DNA of 64,000 bases from Paraburkholderia rhizosphaerae (GTDB lineage Bacteria; Pseudomonadota; Gammaproteobacteria; Burkholderiales; Burkholderiaceae), in contig NZ_SORE01000005.1 in the NCBI RefSeq assembly GCF_004366595.1, forward strand, positions 186,001-250,000. The letters run 5' to 3'. The notes beneath the pieces were generated by a model. That model did no database searches and was not told where the DNA came from. It was given only the letters and a program-made list of their open reading frames with translations. A program made the position numbers and the translations under genes. Position 1 is the first letter of the stretch. Every line of letters starts with the position of its first letter. This document shows, piece by piece, positions 1-8,976 of the stretch.

Positions 1-2
1 GC

Positions 3-131
3 GTGATGGATACCGCGCCTCTGACGCCGGCCGAACGCGACGAAGGCTTTGCGTGCTTCGGCACTGAAGACTTCCGTACCGGTTATCGCGCGTTTCTCGA
101 CAAGGTCAAACCTGAATTCAAGGGACGTTGA
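3..131 (+). CDS. Enoyl-CoA hydratase/isomerase family protein, C-terminal end (partial)
   Basis: Only the last 42 codons are in the window; the start lies upstream. The fragment has the typical crotonase tail: an acidic 'ER-DEG' helix start, then 'FGTEDF', then a basic 'AFLDKVKPEFKGR' ending, as in enoyl-CoA hydratases where this last helix closes over the acyl-CoA site. The TGA stop is one base from the ATG of the CoA-transferase gene, so the two are probably cotranscribed for the same acyl-CoA degradation route. The family is well supported by the tail; the substrate cannot be told. Confidence 0.75.
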   Translation: MMDTAPLTPAERDEGFACFGTEDFRTGYRAFLDKVKPEFKGR

Positions 132-132
132 C

Positions 133-1371
133 ATGGCAGACACGAAAACACAACCCACGGCGGGCGCTGGTCCGCTCGCCGGTATGCGCGTGATCGAGCT
201 CGCGCACATCATGTCCGGGCCAATCTGCGGAATGATGCTCGCGGATATGGGCGCGGACGTGATCAAGGTCGAGAAAATTCCGGGCGGCGATGACTGCCGC
301 CGCTTTGCGCCGATTACTGATGGTGGCGAATCGGCGTCGTTCATGATCGTCAACCGCAACAAGCGCGGCATCGCACTGAATCTGAAGACCGAAGGCGGCA
401 AGGAAGTGCTGCGCAAAATGCTCGCGAGCGCGGATGTGGTGACCGAGAACTATCGTGGCGGCACGATGGAAAAACTCGGCATGGGTTACGACGCACTGAA
501 GCTTGCGAATCCGGGCCTGATTTATTGCGCGATTTCGGGTTTTGGCCGCAGTGGTCCATACGCGGAAAAAGGCGGTTTCGATCTGATCGCGCAAGGCATG
601 AGCGGCCTGATGAGCATGACCGGCGAGCCGGGCCAGGCGCCGATCAAGGCCGGTTCGCCGGTGACGGATATCAACGCGGGCATTCTTGCCGCGCTTGGCA
701 TCTGTGCCGCCTATGCGAACAAACAGCGGACCGGGCGCGGGCAGATGGTGGACACGTCGTTGTTCGAAGCGGGCTTGCAACAGATGTACTGGGCGTTTGC
801 GAACTATTTCGCGGACGGTACGGTGCTGCCGAAAGCAGGTTCGGCGAATCCGACCAGCGCGCCGTATCAGGCCTTTCGCACACGCGATGGCTGGATCAAT
901 ATCGGCGCCGCAAATCAGAGCAACTATGAGCGGCTTGTCGGTGTGCTGCAAATCCCAAATCTTGAGCGTGACGAACGCTTTAAAACGAATGCGGGGCGTT
1001 TGCAGCATCGCGAAGCACTGGTTGAGATTTTGACCGCGCGTCTCGTTGAACGCACAACGACCGAATGGCTTGCCGTGTTCGATGAAATCGGCTTGCCGTC
1101 GGGGCCGGTGCTCGAGGTGCCTGAAGCCGTTGCCCATGAGCAGGCAGTGGCGCGCGGGATGATCGTCGAGACGCAGCATCCCATCGCAGGAAAGATGCGT
1201 GGGCTCGGTCTGCCGATTCATTTTTCCGAAGGCTGCACGCGCGAATCGCGCGCTGCGCCGCTATTCGGCCAGCATACAAGCGAGGTGCTACGCGAATATG
1301 GCTTCGACGATGCGCGTATTCATGCGTTAAAAGAAGAAGGGGCCGTGCTGGAAAGCGTGGTCGCTGCATAG
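133..1371 (+). CDS. CaiB/BaiF family CoA-transferase
   Basis: 412 aa class III CoA-transferase, which moves CoA between organic acids through an aspartyl-CoA thioester in the cytoplasm. The N-terminal 'GMRVIELAHIMSGP' and 'LADMGADVIKVEKI' blocks form the CoA-binding half. The Asp of 'GGFDLIAQ' (about residue 150) is the expected catalytic residue. An ATG 28 codons further upstream is in frame, but it lies inside the preceding hydratase gene; the ATG at 133 directly follows that gene's stop and starts the usual family length. Adjacency to a crotonase suggests activation and degradation of a short or branched acid. The substrate is unknown, since family members share little specificity signal. 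Confidence 0.9.
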   Translation: MADTKTQPTAGAGPLAGMRVIELAHIMSGPICGMMLADMGADVIKVEKIPGGDDCRRFAPITDGGESASFMIVNRNKRGIALNLKTEGGKEVLRKMLASADVVTENYRGGTMEKLGMGYDALKLANPGLIYCAISGFGRSGPYAEKGGFDLIAQGMSGLMSMTGEPGQAPIKAGSPVTDINAGILAALGICAAYANKQRTGRGQMVDTSLFEAGLQQMYWAFANYFADGTVLPKAGSANPTSAPYQAFRTRDGWINIGAANQSNYERLVGVLQIPNLERDERFKTNAGRLQHREALVEILTARLVERTTTEWLAVFDEIGLPSGPVLEVPEAVAHEQAVARGMIVETQHPIAGKMRGLGLPIHFSEGCTRESRAAPLFGQHTSEVLREYGFDDARIHALKEEGAVLESVVAA

Positions 1372-1556
1372 CGTAACGGTCGATTTTGGGTTGTCGCGGC
1401 GCCGGCGCGTCGCATAACGGGGCAACCACGAAGACAACCATGGGGCGGCATCGGCACGTAGAGCTAAAGTTTTGTAAGCAACGTGCCGATGACCGTAAGG
1501 AGTGCCGCGAAGGTAACTTATTCAATGCGGCACCTGTCTGTTCACGCCGGATAATC

Positions 1557-3128
1557 ATGTCAAAGAACCTGTCGATAAGAACTTGCCTGACCGTCATGGT
1601 GGTTGCGTTCGCAATCACTTTGATGGTGGGCGCAGCCATTGGGCTTGCCGCGTTGCGTTCGGAGAACCACGCGCTTCAACAAACCTATACCGTCGATACA
1701 CCCGCGGTCGCGAATCTGGAAAGCAGTGCTGGGCAGCTGTTGCGTCTGCGTCTTGCGCTGGCAACCTATGCATCGTTGACCGACCTGCACGATGCAAAGG
1801 GTGCTGACGCGGTGCTCAAGCGCTCGGACACCTACCTCGAGATTTCGAACGACAAGCTGAAGAAATATCTCGCTGCAGCAGTGGACAGCGACGAAGCGCG
1901 CAATCAGATTCAACTGATGCAGGCTGCGCGCGACACGTTGCTCAAGGAAGGCATCGAACCCGGATTGGCCGCATTGCGCGCCGGCGACAGGGATACATTT
2001 CTGCAGATTCAGGCGTACAAGCTCCCGAAACTCTATAGCGCATTCGAAAAGGCGATGCTCGCGGTCGAGAAGGTGCAAATGGACCAGGGCGAAGATCGTT
2101 ACCGGAAAGCGCAGGACGAGTTCCGCCTCGTCATGATGCTGGTGGCGGTCGGCCTTGTGGCGGCGCTTGCACTGTCGTGGTTGATGCGCTTTGTGTTGCT
2201 GCGCGCAATCGTTAGACCGGCCGATGCGGCGATCAAGCATTTCGAGCGTATTTCGGCGGGCGATCTGAGTGGCCGGATTGTCGTCGACAGCAGCAATGAA
2301 ATGGGTATGTTGACGGCTGCGTTAAAGCGCATGCAGGAGTCGCTGATCTCGACCGTCGGCAATGTGCGGGGCGGCGTGCAGTCGATTCACACCGGCGTGA
2401 GCGAAATTGCCGCGGGCAATGCGAATCTGTCGCAGCGTACCGAGGAACAAGCGGCGTCGCTCGAAGAAACGGTCGCGAGCATCGAGCAGCTGAGTTCGAC
2501 GCTCAAGCAAACGGCGGACAATGCAAAGGTCGCGAGTTCGCTGGCAACGGGTGCGTCTTCGCTTGCGAGCCAGGGTGGAGATTTGACGCGCGACGTGGTC
2601 GGTGCAATGGAAAATATCGTGACCGATTCGCACAAGATTGGCGAAATCGTCGGCGTGATCGAAGGCATCGCGTTCCAGACGAATATTCTCGCGCTCAATG
2701 CCGCGGTTGAAGCGGCGCGGGCGGGTGAGAATGGCCGTGGTTTTGCGGTGGTTGCGAGCGAAGTGCGCTCGCTTGCGCAGCGTAGTGCGTCGGCGGCAAA
2801 GGAGATCAAGGACCTGATTGGCGAATCGACCGGACGTATCGAATCCGGCGCGCAACTGGTGACGCGTTCGGGTGAGACGATGCGCGAGATTCTCGATTCG
2901 ATCACGCGGGTGAGCGCGATTATGGGCGAGATCGAAACGGCATCGTCCGAGCAAAGCGCGGGGATCGGGCAGATCAATGTCGCGATCGCGCAGATGGATC
3001 AGGTGACGCAGCAGAATGCGGCTTTGGTGGAACAGGCGGCGGCAGCGGCCGGAGCGCTGGAGGATCAGGCGAACCGGTTGAATGCAGCGGTGGCGATATT
3101 TGAGTTGGGTGGGTCTAGCCGCCACTAG
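1557..3128 (+). CDS. Methyl-accepting chemotaxis protein
   Basis: 523 aa inner-membrane chemoreceptor. Residues 11-33 form TM1, 34-190 a periplasmic four-helix-bundle type sensor, 191-216 TM2, then a HAMP domain (about 215-268) and a cytoplasmic signalling coiled coil (about 285-500). The kinase-contact hairpin '[22 protein letters not shown]...[12 protein letters not shown]' is intact, so it should couple to CheA/CheW. It ends 'LGGSSRH' without the NWETF receptor-modification pentapeptide. Open frame extends upstream to 1386, but the ATG at 1557 gives the usual short cytoplasmic N-terminus ahead of TM1. The ligand is unknown, and no che genes are nearby. Confidence 0.93.
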   Translation: MSKNLSIRTCLTVMVVAFAITLMVGAAIGLAALRSENHALQQTYTVDTPAVANLESSAGQLLRLRLALATYASLTDLHDAKGADAVLKRSDTYLEISNDKLKKYLAAAVDSDEARNQIQLMQAARDTLLKEGIEPGLAALRAGDRDTFLQIQAYKLPKLYSAFEKAMLAVEKVQMDQGEDRYRKAQDEFRLVMMLVAVGLVAALALSWLMRFVLLRAIVRPADAAIKHFERISAGDLSGRIVVDSSNEMGMLTAALKRMQESLISTVGNVRGGVQSIHTGVSEIAAGNANLSQRTEEQAASLEETVASIEQLSSTLKQTADNAKVASSLATGASSLASQGGDLTRDVVGAMENIVTDSHKIGEIVGVIEGIAFQTNILALNAAVEAARAGENGRGFAVVASEVRSLAQRSASAAKEIKDLIGESTGRIESGAQLVTRSGETMREILDSITRVSAIMGEIETASSEQSAGIGQINVAIAQMDQVTQQNAALVEQAAAAAGALEDQANRLNAAVAIFELGGSSRH

Positions 3129-3132
3129 AATG

Positions 3133-3159
3133 CGCGCGCCGGCTCATAGCCGGCGCGCG
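3133..3159. terminator. Strong hairpin between convergent MCP and tonB genes
   Basis: Perfect inverted repeat: 11-base arms CGCGCGCCGGC / GCCGGCGCGCG around a TCATA loop, five bases after the chemoreceptor stop and 72 bases beyond the tonB stop on the other strand. No U-tract follows on either side, so it may act as a bidirectional barrier or RNA end-protector rather than a classic intrinsic terminator. Confidence 0.6.
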
Positions 3160-3230
3160 AACATCCGAATCAGCGCAGAACTGCAGGTCCGCAGTCCCAC
3201 GCTACGAGCCACAGATCATCGGCGTCGGCC

Positions 3231-3998
3231 CTACTCATCATCCGACGCCGTGGTCTTGAACGAAAATTCCACTTCGCCGACATAAGGCTCCGCGTTTTTC
3301 TCGCACTTATACGCACGTCCTGCCGCAATAACCGCCTGATTGAACACGGAAGTCGGCGGCGTCACGCGTACGATCTTCACGTCACCGACGCTACCATCCG
3401 TATTAATCGCCAGATGTGCGATCACGTCCGCGGAAATCCCATCCTGCAGCGCTTTGCGCGGAATCTGCGGCTGCACCGACTGGCAATGACCACGACCGTC
3501 GACCACACCATGCAGCGCCGGCGGGGCAGTGGGCGCCGCGCCCGCTCCGGCGGTCGGTGTCGACGGCGCTGACGTCGCAGGCGCCGTGGCCAATGCCGGC
3601 GCGTTCTGCGCAGGGTCCGCCGCAGCCGGAATGACCGCTTCCTTCTGCACCGGCGCAGGCTTCGCAGGCGGTGGCTTCGGTGTCGGCAACGGCTTTGGCT
3701 GAATCTTTTGCACCGGTTTCTGCGGCACGGGCGGTGCCGGCGGCGGCTCCAGCTTCTTGACCTCGGGCGGCGGAGGCGGTGGTGCGATCTGCACACGCAT
3801 TTCCTTCGGCGCAGGCGGTGGCTCCTGCTGGAACTTCACCCGCGACAAGCCCGCAATCAGCAGCACTTCAACCAGAAGCGCAACGCCGATCGCAGTCTTC
3901 ATCGAAAGACCGTTATGACGCGCGGGCGCGGACGAAGCCCAAAGCGCGCCGGACAGCGGCCGTCGCGGTACGTTCGTATCGATAGCTGGCGAGTTCAT
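3231..3998 (-). CDS. tonB: Energy transducer TonB
   Basis: 255 aa. A cytoplasmic start, one TM anchor (about residues 33-53), a long Pro/Lys-rich spacer (about 60-125, runs of P with KP and EP repeats), an Ala/Pro linker and a C-terminal TonB domain (about 170-250, 'IPRKALQDGISADVIAHLAINTDGSVGDVKIV'). It carries proton-motive energy from ExbBD to outer-membrane receptors. Two Cys in the C-terminal domain (in 'GRGHCQ' and 'YKCE') could form a disulfide. Its ATG overlaps the exbD stop (ATGA), so it is the last gene of exbB-exbD-tonB. The receptor at 6080 is the obvious partner. Confidence 0.93.
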   Translation of the reverse strand: MNSPAIDTNVPRRPLSGALWASSAPARHNGLSMKTAIGVALLVEVLLIAGLSRVKFQQEPPPAPKEMRVQIAPPPPPPEVKKLEPPPAPPVPQKPVQKIQPKPLPTPKPPPAKPAPVQKEAVIPAAADPAQNAPALATAPATSAPSTPTAGAGAAPTAPPALHGVVDGRGHCQSVQPQIPRKALQDGISADVIAHLAINTDGSVGDVKIVRVTPPTSVFNQAVIAAGRAYKCEKNAEPYVGEVEFSFKTTASDDE

Positions 3999-4414
3999 GT
4001 GGTCGGATTCGTTGCCAGTGCGACCGAACTGATGCCCGCCGCGCGCACCAGGTCCATCACCTTGACGATGTTCTTGTAGCTCGTGCCCTCATCGCCCGCG
4101 ATCGCGACGTCGACTTTCTTCGAGTCGTGCACCAGCTCCTGCAGATGCGCGGTAAGGGCCTCCGGCGTGATTTCCTTTGCGTCCAGATAAAGCTGATCGC
4201 TCTTCGTGACACCGATCGATACCTTGACGGTCTGCTGCAGTTGCTCGGCGGTGCTCGATTGCGGCAAGTCCAGCTTGATGCCCGCGCCCTGGATCATCTT
4301 CAACGTTGCGAGCATGAAGAACACCAGCAGGAACATCATGATGTCGATCATCGGGATAATCTCGATGCGGGCCTTCTCTTCGCCGCCGAGATAGTGATTG
4401 CGATGGTTGCGCAT
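3995..4414 (-). CDS. exbD: Biopolymer transport protein ExbD
   Basis: 139 aa, inner-membrane proton-channel subunit of the TonB complex. It has a short cytoplasmic N-terminus, a single TM starting 'IPMIDIMMFLLVFFML' with the essential Asp at residue 24 (E. coli ExbD Asp25), and a periplasmic domain with 'ADKEITPEALTAHLQEL'-type fold. The ATG at 4414 has a strong GAGGAGG site eight bases upstream, 20 bp after the exbB stop. The upstream in-frame extension is antisense-like reading of exbB and was rejected. The stop overlaps the tonB start by four bases. Confidence 0.93.
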   Translation of the reverse strand: MRNHRNHYLGGEEKARIEIIPMIDIMMFLLVFFMLATLKMIQGAGIKLDLPQSSTAEQLQQTVKVSIGVTKSDQLYLDAKEITPEALTAHLQELVHDSKKVDVAIAGDEGTSYKNIVKVMDLVRAAGISSVALATNPTT

Positions 4415-4434
4415 GATTCTGTCCTCCTCGTCGC

Positions 4435-5046
4435 TTACGCGGCAAAGCGCGATACGAGCAACGATTTGATCAGGTCGAACTGGTTGACCGTCATCCGGAT
4501 CCGCTTGTTGAAGTAATTGAGGAACACCACGCAGATGATCGCGATGGTCAGGCCGCACGCGGTCGCGGTCAGCGCGTGACCAATACCGCCCGTCACGCCG
4601 TTCGGGTTCGCGGTGCCGCTGGTGCCGAGTACATTGAACGATTCGACCATCCCGATGATCGTGCCAAGCAATCCGAGCAACGGCCCAAGCGTGACAGCAG
4701 TGTCGAGAATCCACAGGTTGCGATCGAGGCGCGGCAACTGGAACATGATCGTCTCCTCGATCTCGCGTTCGACTAGCGCTTCGCTCTTGCCCTTCGCCTT
4801 CATCGCGGTTCTGACCAGTTCGGCCTGCACGGTGCGGCTGTAGTGTTCAGCGACCTTTGCAGCATCGTCGGGATTAGCCGGATCGACGAGCTTCAGATCG
4901 TGCTCGAGCGTATGGCCCGCACGTACCGCTCGCGAAAAGAACATGAAGCGTTCGATGATGATCGCGATGCCGATCAGAAAGATAAACGCGAGCAGCGGGA
5001 TGAGACCCATCGACTGGATCGAGTAGGTGATAAGCGTGTTCAGCAC
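4435..5046 (-). CDS. exbB: TonB-system proton channel ExbB (MotA/TolQ/ExbB family)
   Basis: 203 aa with a GTG start chosen because AGGAG lies six bases upstream and the protein then begins 'MLNTLITYSIQSMG', like ExbB orthologues; open frame extends to 5223 without a better site. Three TMs: residues about 14-33, and two in the C-terminal half spanning 'LGPLLGLLGTIIGMVESFNVL' and 'GIGHALTATACGLTIAIICVVFLNYF'. With ExbD it forms the pentamer that energises TonB. First gene of exbB-exbD-tonB; the upstream promoter must lie in the long AT-rich spacer toward 6080. Confidence 0.9.
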   Translation of the reverse strand: MLNTLITYSIQSMGLIPLLAFIFLIGIAIIIERFMFFSRAVRAGHTLEHDLKLVDPANPDDAAKVAEHYSRTVQAELVRTAMKAKGKSEALVEREIEETIMFQLPRLDRNLWILDTAVTLGPLLGLLGTIIGMVESFNVLGTSGTANPNGVTGGIGHALTATACGLTIAIICVVFLNYFNKRIRMTVNQFDLIKSLLVSRFAA

Positions 5047-5700
5047 TGCGGACTCCTGTTGGCACGTAACGGCCGTTGCATAACGGCAGGGTTTTCTCGT
5101 TGTCGGTTCCCTTGTGGGTAGCCGGCTTGAAAGCAGGCGCAAGCAATGCAAATGGCGTACCAGCGGAAAGCCATTTGTCGTCGTTTGGAGATGTGCGACG
5201 AATCGCTGAAAGGAAAAGATCAAGGTGCCACGGGCTTTAGCGGGATGTCCTCATGCAGCCAGCATCGCTTTAAAGCGCGATGTCGCGCGTGCAATCGGCG
5301 GATTGAATCATCAATGCGAGATCCCGCCAAAAGAAGATTCCTGGAATTGCAAAGCGTGATTAAAGATTTCGTGGTGCTGATTTGGTGCGAATGATTACAA
5401 AAGCAGCGACATGGTGCAAAACCACTATTCGCCCTAGACATGTTTCTTACAAATATTTTAATGGGAAAGGTTGCTAAAACGAGAATGTAAAGGCGCCAAA
5501 CGTAGATGTGGCGGGCTAAACAACATGTAATTACAAATAAATTACAATTATATATTACAGCGGTTTTCTGCTCGATTTCGGTGAATTAATCGAATCCGGA
5601 TAATCCTAAATCCAATGCACCGCTTCGAAAATTAACGCATTCGGCAGGTGCGGATAATGCACCACATCTGAAATAGAATAAAAATTCTAAAGGTCGGTGC

Positions 5701-5727
5701 ACACAACGCTTTTGATTTGCGTTGTGT
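5701..5727. repeat. 9-bp-arm inverted repeat in the exbB/receptor spacer
   Basis: ACACAACGC, nine-base loop TTTTGATTT, GCGTTGTGT. The arms are perfect. It could be an operator for a dimeric regulator or an RNA hairpin; it lies about 150 bp upstream of the sigma-54-like promoter, a distance typical of enhancer sites. Confidence 0.45.
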
Positions 5728-5860
5728 TATTCGCGCGAAAGAGCGGAGGCCGGCTTCCATTCGTCTTCATCGCACGCCAACGAAAGCGCGATCAATCAAA
5801 CACTTGCATGGAAATCAATAGCGCTGGACGAAGCGGTTGTGTCTGCAACTTGCTTTAAGT

Positions 5861-5876
5861 TGGCATGCGACCTGCT
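5861..5876 (+). promoter_or_regulatory. Sigma-54-like promoter for the TonB-dependent receptor
   Basis: TGGCAT-N5-CTGCT with GG and GC exactly 12 bases apart, matching the RpoN -24/-12 pattern (TGGCAY-N5-TTGCW) at the invariant positions. Predicted start near 5887, giving a leader of about 190 nt before the GTG at 6080. Pattern match only. Confidence 0.5.
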
Positions 5877-6079
5877 TACGCTGCGCTCGCTTTAGAAACC
5901 AGTACGCACTCGACACGATCGGCAAAGCGTTCTGGACGGGACGTGCGGGACCTGGGGGTAAGGACCGGCGGCGACGAACTCGCTGTTCACAACGGACTTC
6001 GCACGGCTGCACGGCGCGCAACTCGCGCGCCGTGCGGATCGTTCAATAAAGGTAGCCTCAACAACAAGCAGGAGAGCAA

Positions 6080-8767
6080 GTGAAGAAGAAGAAATTGGTC
6101 TCGGCGATGACGAGAATCATAGGTGCCGAGCTCGTGTTGACGGCAGCTTGCATACCGGTCGCGTATGCGCAAAGTCAACCGGATAGCGCCGCCGCCCCCG
6201 CAGCAGCGGCAAGCAGCGCACCGGCCGCGTCGGCGCCGGTCAGCAAACTGGAAAAAGTGGAAGTCACCGGTTCGCTGATCCGCACGTCGGACAAGGTCGG
6301 CAATATCGAAGTTCAAACCATCACCCCGAAGGAAATCCAGCAAAGCGGTTACACGACGGTTGCCGATTTTTTGCGCGGCCTGGCGGCGAACTCCGGCAGC
6401 AGCTGGTCGCAATCGACGATGAACAGTTCCGCGCCCGGCGGCGCCGGCATCGCGCTGCGTGGCCTGAGCGAGAAGTACACGCTGGTGCTGGTCGACGGCC
6501 AGCGCGTTGCAAACTACGCGGTGCCGGTAAACTTCACCGATACGTTCTTCGACGTCAACGCAATTCCGCTTAATATCGTCGACCACATCGAGGTGGTGAA
6601 GACGGGCTCCGTGTCGGAATACGGCTCGGATGCGATTGCGGGCGTGGTGAACATCATCACGAAGAAGAATTTCCAGGGCTTGCAGATCGATGCGCAGGCT
6701 GGCAAGACCCAGCATCCGGGCGACGGCCAGGGCAGCTTCAGCGTGCTCGGTGGCTTCGGCGACCTGAACGCGGACCGCTTCAACATCACGGGTGCGGCCA
6801 GCTGGTATCGCGACTCCGGCTCGACGCTGGCGGACCGCTCGATGACTGCGAATCAGGACTTCTCGCAGTTTCCCGGCGGCCACATGGCTCCGCTCGGGCC
6901 AAACCAGCAGTCGAATTGGGAGCTTGCGGACGGCAGCACCGCGCCGATCAATCCGTGTCCGCCGAATACGAATTCGAACGGCCAGGTGTGCGTGCACAAC
7001 CCGGCGTCGCAGACCTCGCTAATGCCGCAGATCACGCGCCTGAACGCGAAGTTGCACGGCGCATTCAAGATTAACGACGACACCCAGGCGTACGCGGACC
7101 TGTGGTTTAGTCACGATGAGAACGTTCAGTTGCAAGGGCCTGCGGCGATCAGTAGCCTGTCGAATGTGTTCGACCCGGCGACGGGCTCGGTGGCGCCGAT
7201 CTCGCGGACCGTCCCGGCGAGCAATCCGTTCAACCCGTTTGGCGTTCCGACTGACATCAACTACACGTTCCCCGGTCATACGATCGTCGCGGATACCGTA
7301 TCGACGTTCTGGAAGGCGTCGACGGGCGTAAAGGGCGCGTTTACCACGCCCAAGATCGGCGACTGGGACTGGTCGGTCGATTACGGCCATTCGCAAAGCA
7401 CGGTCGATACGAGTTACTCGAACGAGTTGAGCGTCGCGGGGGTGCAGAACATTCTCCAGAACGGCGTGTTCAACTTCGCGAACCCGGCAGCGACGCCGAA
7501 CGGCACCAATGGTTTGTTTCTGACCGATGATCAACAGGCGATCTCGAAGCTCGACGACGTGACCGCAAAGATGTCGACGGGCAATCTGTTCACGTTGCCG
7601 ACTGGCAACGTCGGCCTTGGCCTCGGCACCGAGTTCCGCCATGAAAGCTCGCTGATCAACCCGCGCACGCTGTCGTCGCAGGGCATCGTTACGCCGGCGC
7701 AAGTGCAGACGGTCGACGGTACGCGCAATGTCGCAGCGGTCTACTACCAGGTCGACATTCCGATTGTGCGTAACTTGACGTTCACGCAATCGGGACGCTA
7801 CGACCATTACAGCGATTTTGGCGGCGCTTTCTCGCCAAACTTCGCGTTGCGTTTCCAGCCAGTCCAGGCATTCACCGCGTATGCATCGTATGCCCGAGGC
7901 TTCCGCGCGCCGACGCTGGTCGAGAACTCGCAAGCGGTGTATCTCGCGCACCAGAACCTGACCGATCCGAACGACCCGAGCGGCACGCCGACCAAGCACT
8001 TCACGACCGAGCAGGTCAACGGCAACCCGGATTTGCAGCCGGAGCATACGAAGAACTACACCATCGGCTTCCAGCTATCGCCGGACCGTTCGACCGATAT
8101 CGGCGCGGCGTTCTACAAAATTCATATTGACGGTGTGATCGGCACGAACGATCCGAACGCGGTGCTGCATGCAAACGATCCGTCGACCGTGGTCCGCAAT
8201 CCGGACGGCTCGATCCGCTTTATCAACCAGCAGTTCGTGAATCTCGGTTCGCTGGATACTGATGGCTTCGACTTCAACTTCCGCAAGTCGGTCGGCACGA
8301 AGTACGGCACGTTTACGCTCGCAGGCGATTGGGCGTACGTGTGGCACTTCAAGCTGGATCAGCCGGGCGCGCCGACGCAGGATTTCGCCGGCAACAACCT
8401 GGCGTTCCTGCAGCCGTTCGGCGCAAGCAATCCGCGCTGGAAGGGCAATACGAGCCTTACCTGGGACTATCGCAAGTTCACCACGACGCTCACGTGGCAG
8501 TACACGGGGCCGTACACGAACGCGGTGGCGGCGGAATTCGGCGATGGCGGCACGCTGGCGGTCGCATCGTATAGCCAGTTCAACCTGATCGCGACGTATA
8601 CGGGCTTCAAGCACTGGACGATTTACGGCGGGATCACGAACCTATTCGACCGCTCGCCGCCGTTCGACGTCGAATGGCAGGCGCAACCGGACATCACCGG
8701 TTACGACCAGTCGCTTTACACCGACCTGGGACGTACTTTCCAGATCGGCGCGACGTATCGCTTCTAA
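6080..8767 (+). CDS. TonB-dependent outer-membrane receptor
   Basis: 895 aa from a GTG start with AGGAGA four bases upstream. Signal peptide to about residue 30 ('PVAYA|QSQ'), then an Ala/Pro-rich stretch, a TonB-box-like 'EKVEVTGS' (about 58-65), a plug domain ('GIALRGLSEKYTLVLVDGQRVANY', 'VDHIEVVKTGSVSEYGSDAIAGVVNIITKK') and a 22-strand-type barrel ending in 'IGATYRF' with the C-terminal Phe needed for BAM insertion. It imports a large or scarce ligand using the nearby TonB-ExbBD. The plug resembles the group that includes carbohydrate/vitamin as well as siderophore receptors, so the ligand is open. Followed by an intrinsic terminator at 8876. Confidence 0.92.
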   Translation: MKKKKLVSAMTRIIGAELVLTAACIPVAYAQSQPDSAAAPAAAASSAPAASAPVSKLEKVEVTGSLIRTSDKVGNIEVQTITPKEIQQSGYTTVADFLRGLAANSGSSWSQSTMNSSAPGGAGIALRGLSEKYTLVLVDGQRVANYAVPVNFTDTFFDVNAIPLNIVDHIEVVKTGSVSEYGSDAIAGVVNIITKKNFQGLQIDAQAGKTQHPGDGQGSFSVLGGFGDLNADRFNITGAASWYRDSGSTLADRSMTANQDFSQFPGGHMAPLGPNQQSNWELADGSTAPINPCPPNTNSNGQVCVHNPASQTSLMPQITRLNAKLHGAFKINDDTQAYADLWFSHDENVQLQGPAAISSLSNVFDPATGSVAPISRTVPASNPFNPFGVPTDINYTFPGHTIVADTVSTFWKASTGVKGAFTTPKIGDWDWSVDYGHSQSTVDTSYSNELSVAGVQNILQNGVFNFANPAATPNGTNGLFLTDDQQAISKLDDVTAKMSTGNLFTLPTGNVGLGLGTEFRHESSLINPRTLSSQGIVTPAQVQTVDGTRNVAAVYYQVDIPIVRNLTFTQSGRYDHYSDFGGAFSPNFALRFQPVQAFTAYASYARGFRAPTLVENSQAVYLAHQNLTDPNDPSGTPTKHFTTEQVNGNPDLQPEHTKNYTIGFQLSPDRSTDIGAAFYKIHIDGVIGTNDPNAVLHANDPSTVVRNPDGSIRFINQQFVNLGSLDTDGFDFNFRKSVGTKYGTFTLAGDWAYVWHFKLDQPGAPTQDFAGNNLAFLQPFGASNPRWKGNTSLTWDYRKFTTTLTWQYTGPYTNAVAAEFGDGGTLAVASYSQFNLIATYTGFKHWTIYGGITNLFDRSPPFDVEWQAQPDITGYDQSLYTDLGRTFQIGATYRF

Positions 8768-8875
8768 GCGAAGCGTGGTAGCACGCCGGCGTGCAGTTTG
8801 CCGGCGGCAGTGCGGTGCTGTTGATGTTGATGTGAATCTCCTCTCGCCCTTTCGGTATCGGATGAAGGGGCTTGG

Positions 8876-8906
8876 CGGCGGTGCTGCGCGCACCGCCGGC
8901 TTTTTT
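8876..8906 (+). terminator. Intrinsic terminator after the TonB-dependent receptor
   Basis: Perfect 9-bp arms CGGCGGTGC / GCACCGCCG around TGCGC, followed two bases later by six T. About 110 bp after the receptor stop and 70 bp before the oppA start. Confidence 0.8.
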
Positions 8907-8976
8907 CGTTTGATGGCTCCGGATCGACGCAGGCGCGCAGCATGGTCCGTTTGTGGAGTTTCCGTTGGAATTGCCT

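Larger units (their letters stand above)
5047..6079. other. 1-kb intergenic region between exbB and the TonB receptor, AT-rich core
   Basis: No convincing gene. The stretch 5521-5580 is 17/60 G+C (28 percent) and 5401-5460 is 21/60 (35 percent) by direct count, against clearly GC-rich neighbours. It holds two perfect inverted repeats: TAGAAT-AAAA-ATTCTA (5674-5689) and ACACAACGC / GCGTTGTGT around nine bases (5701-5727). A near-repeat AATGCACC occurs near 5615 and 5658. The right part carries a sigma-54-like promoter. No Fur box of acceptable quality was found. Both divergent transcription units probably draw their control from here. Confidence 0.6.

Noticed and set aside
118-1221. 367-codon minus-strand open frame
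   Set aside because: Antisense to the CoA-transferase gene; composition is Arg/His-rich and no ribosome site or family feature exists.
5400-5800. Fur box near the TonB genes
   Set aside because: Several ATAAT-type words occur, but none approaches the 19-bp GATAATGATAATCATTATC pattern.
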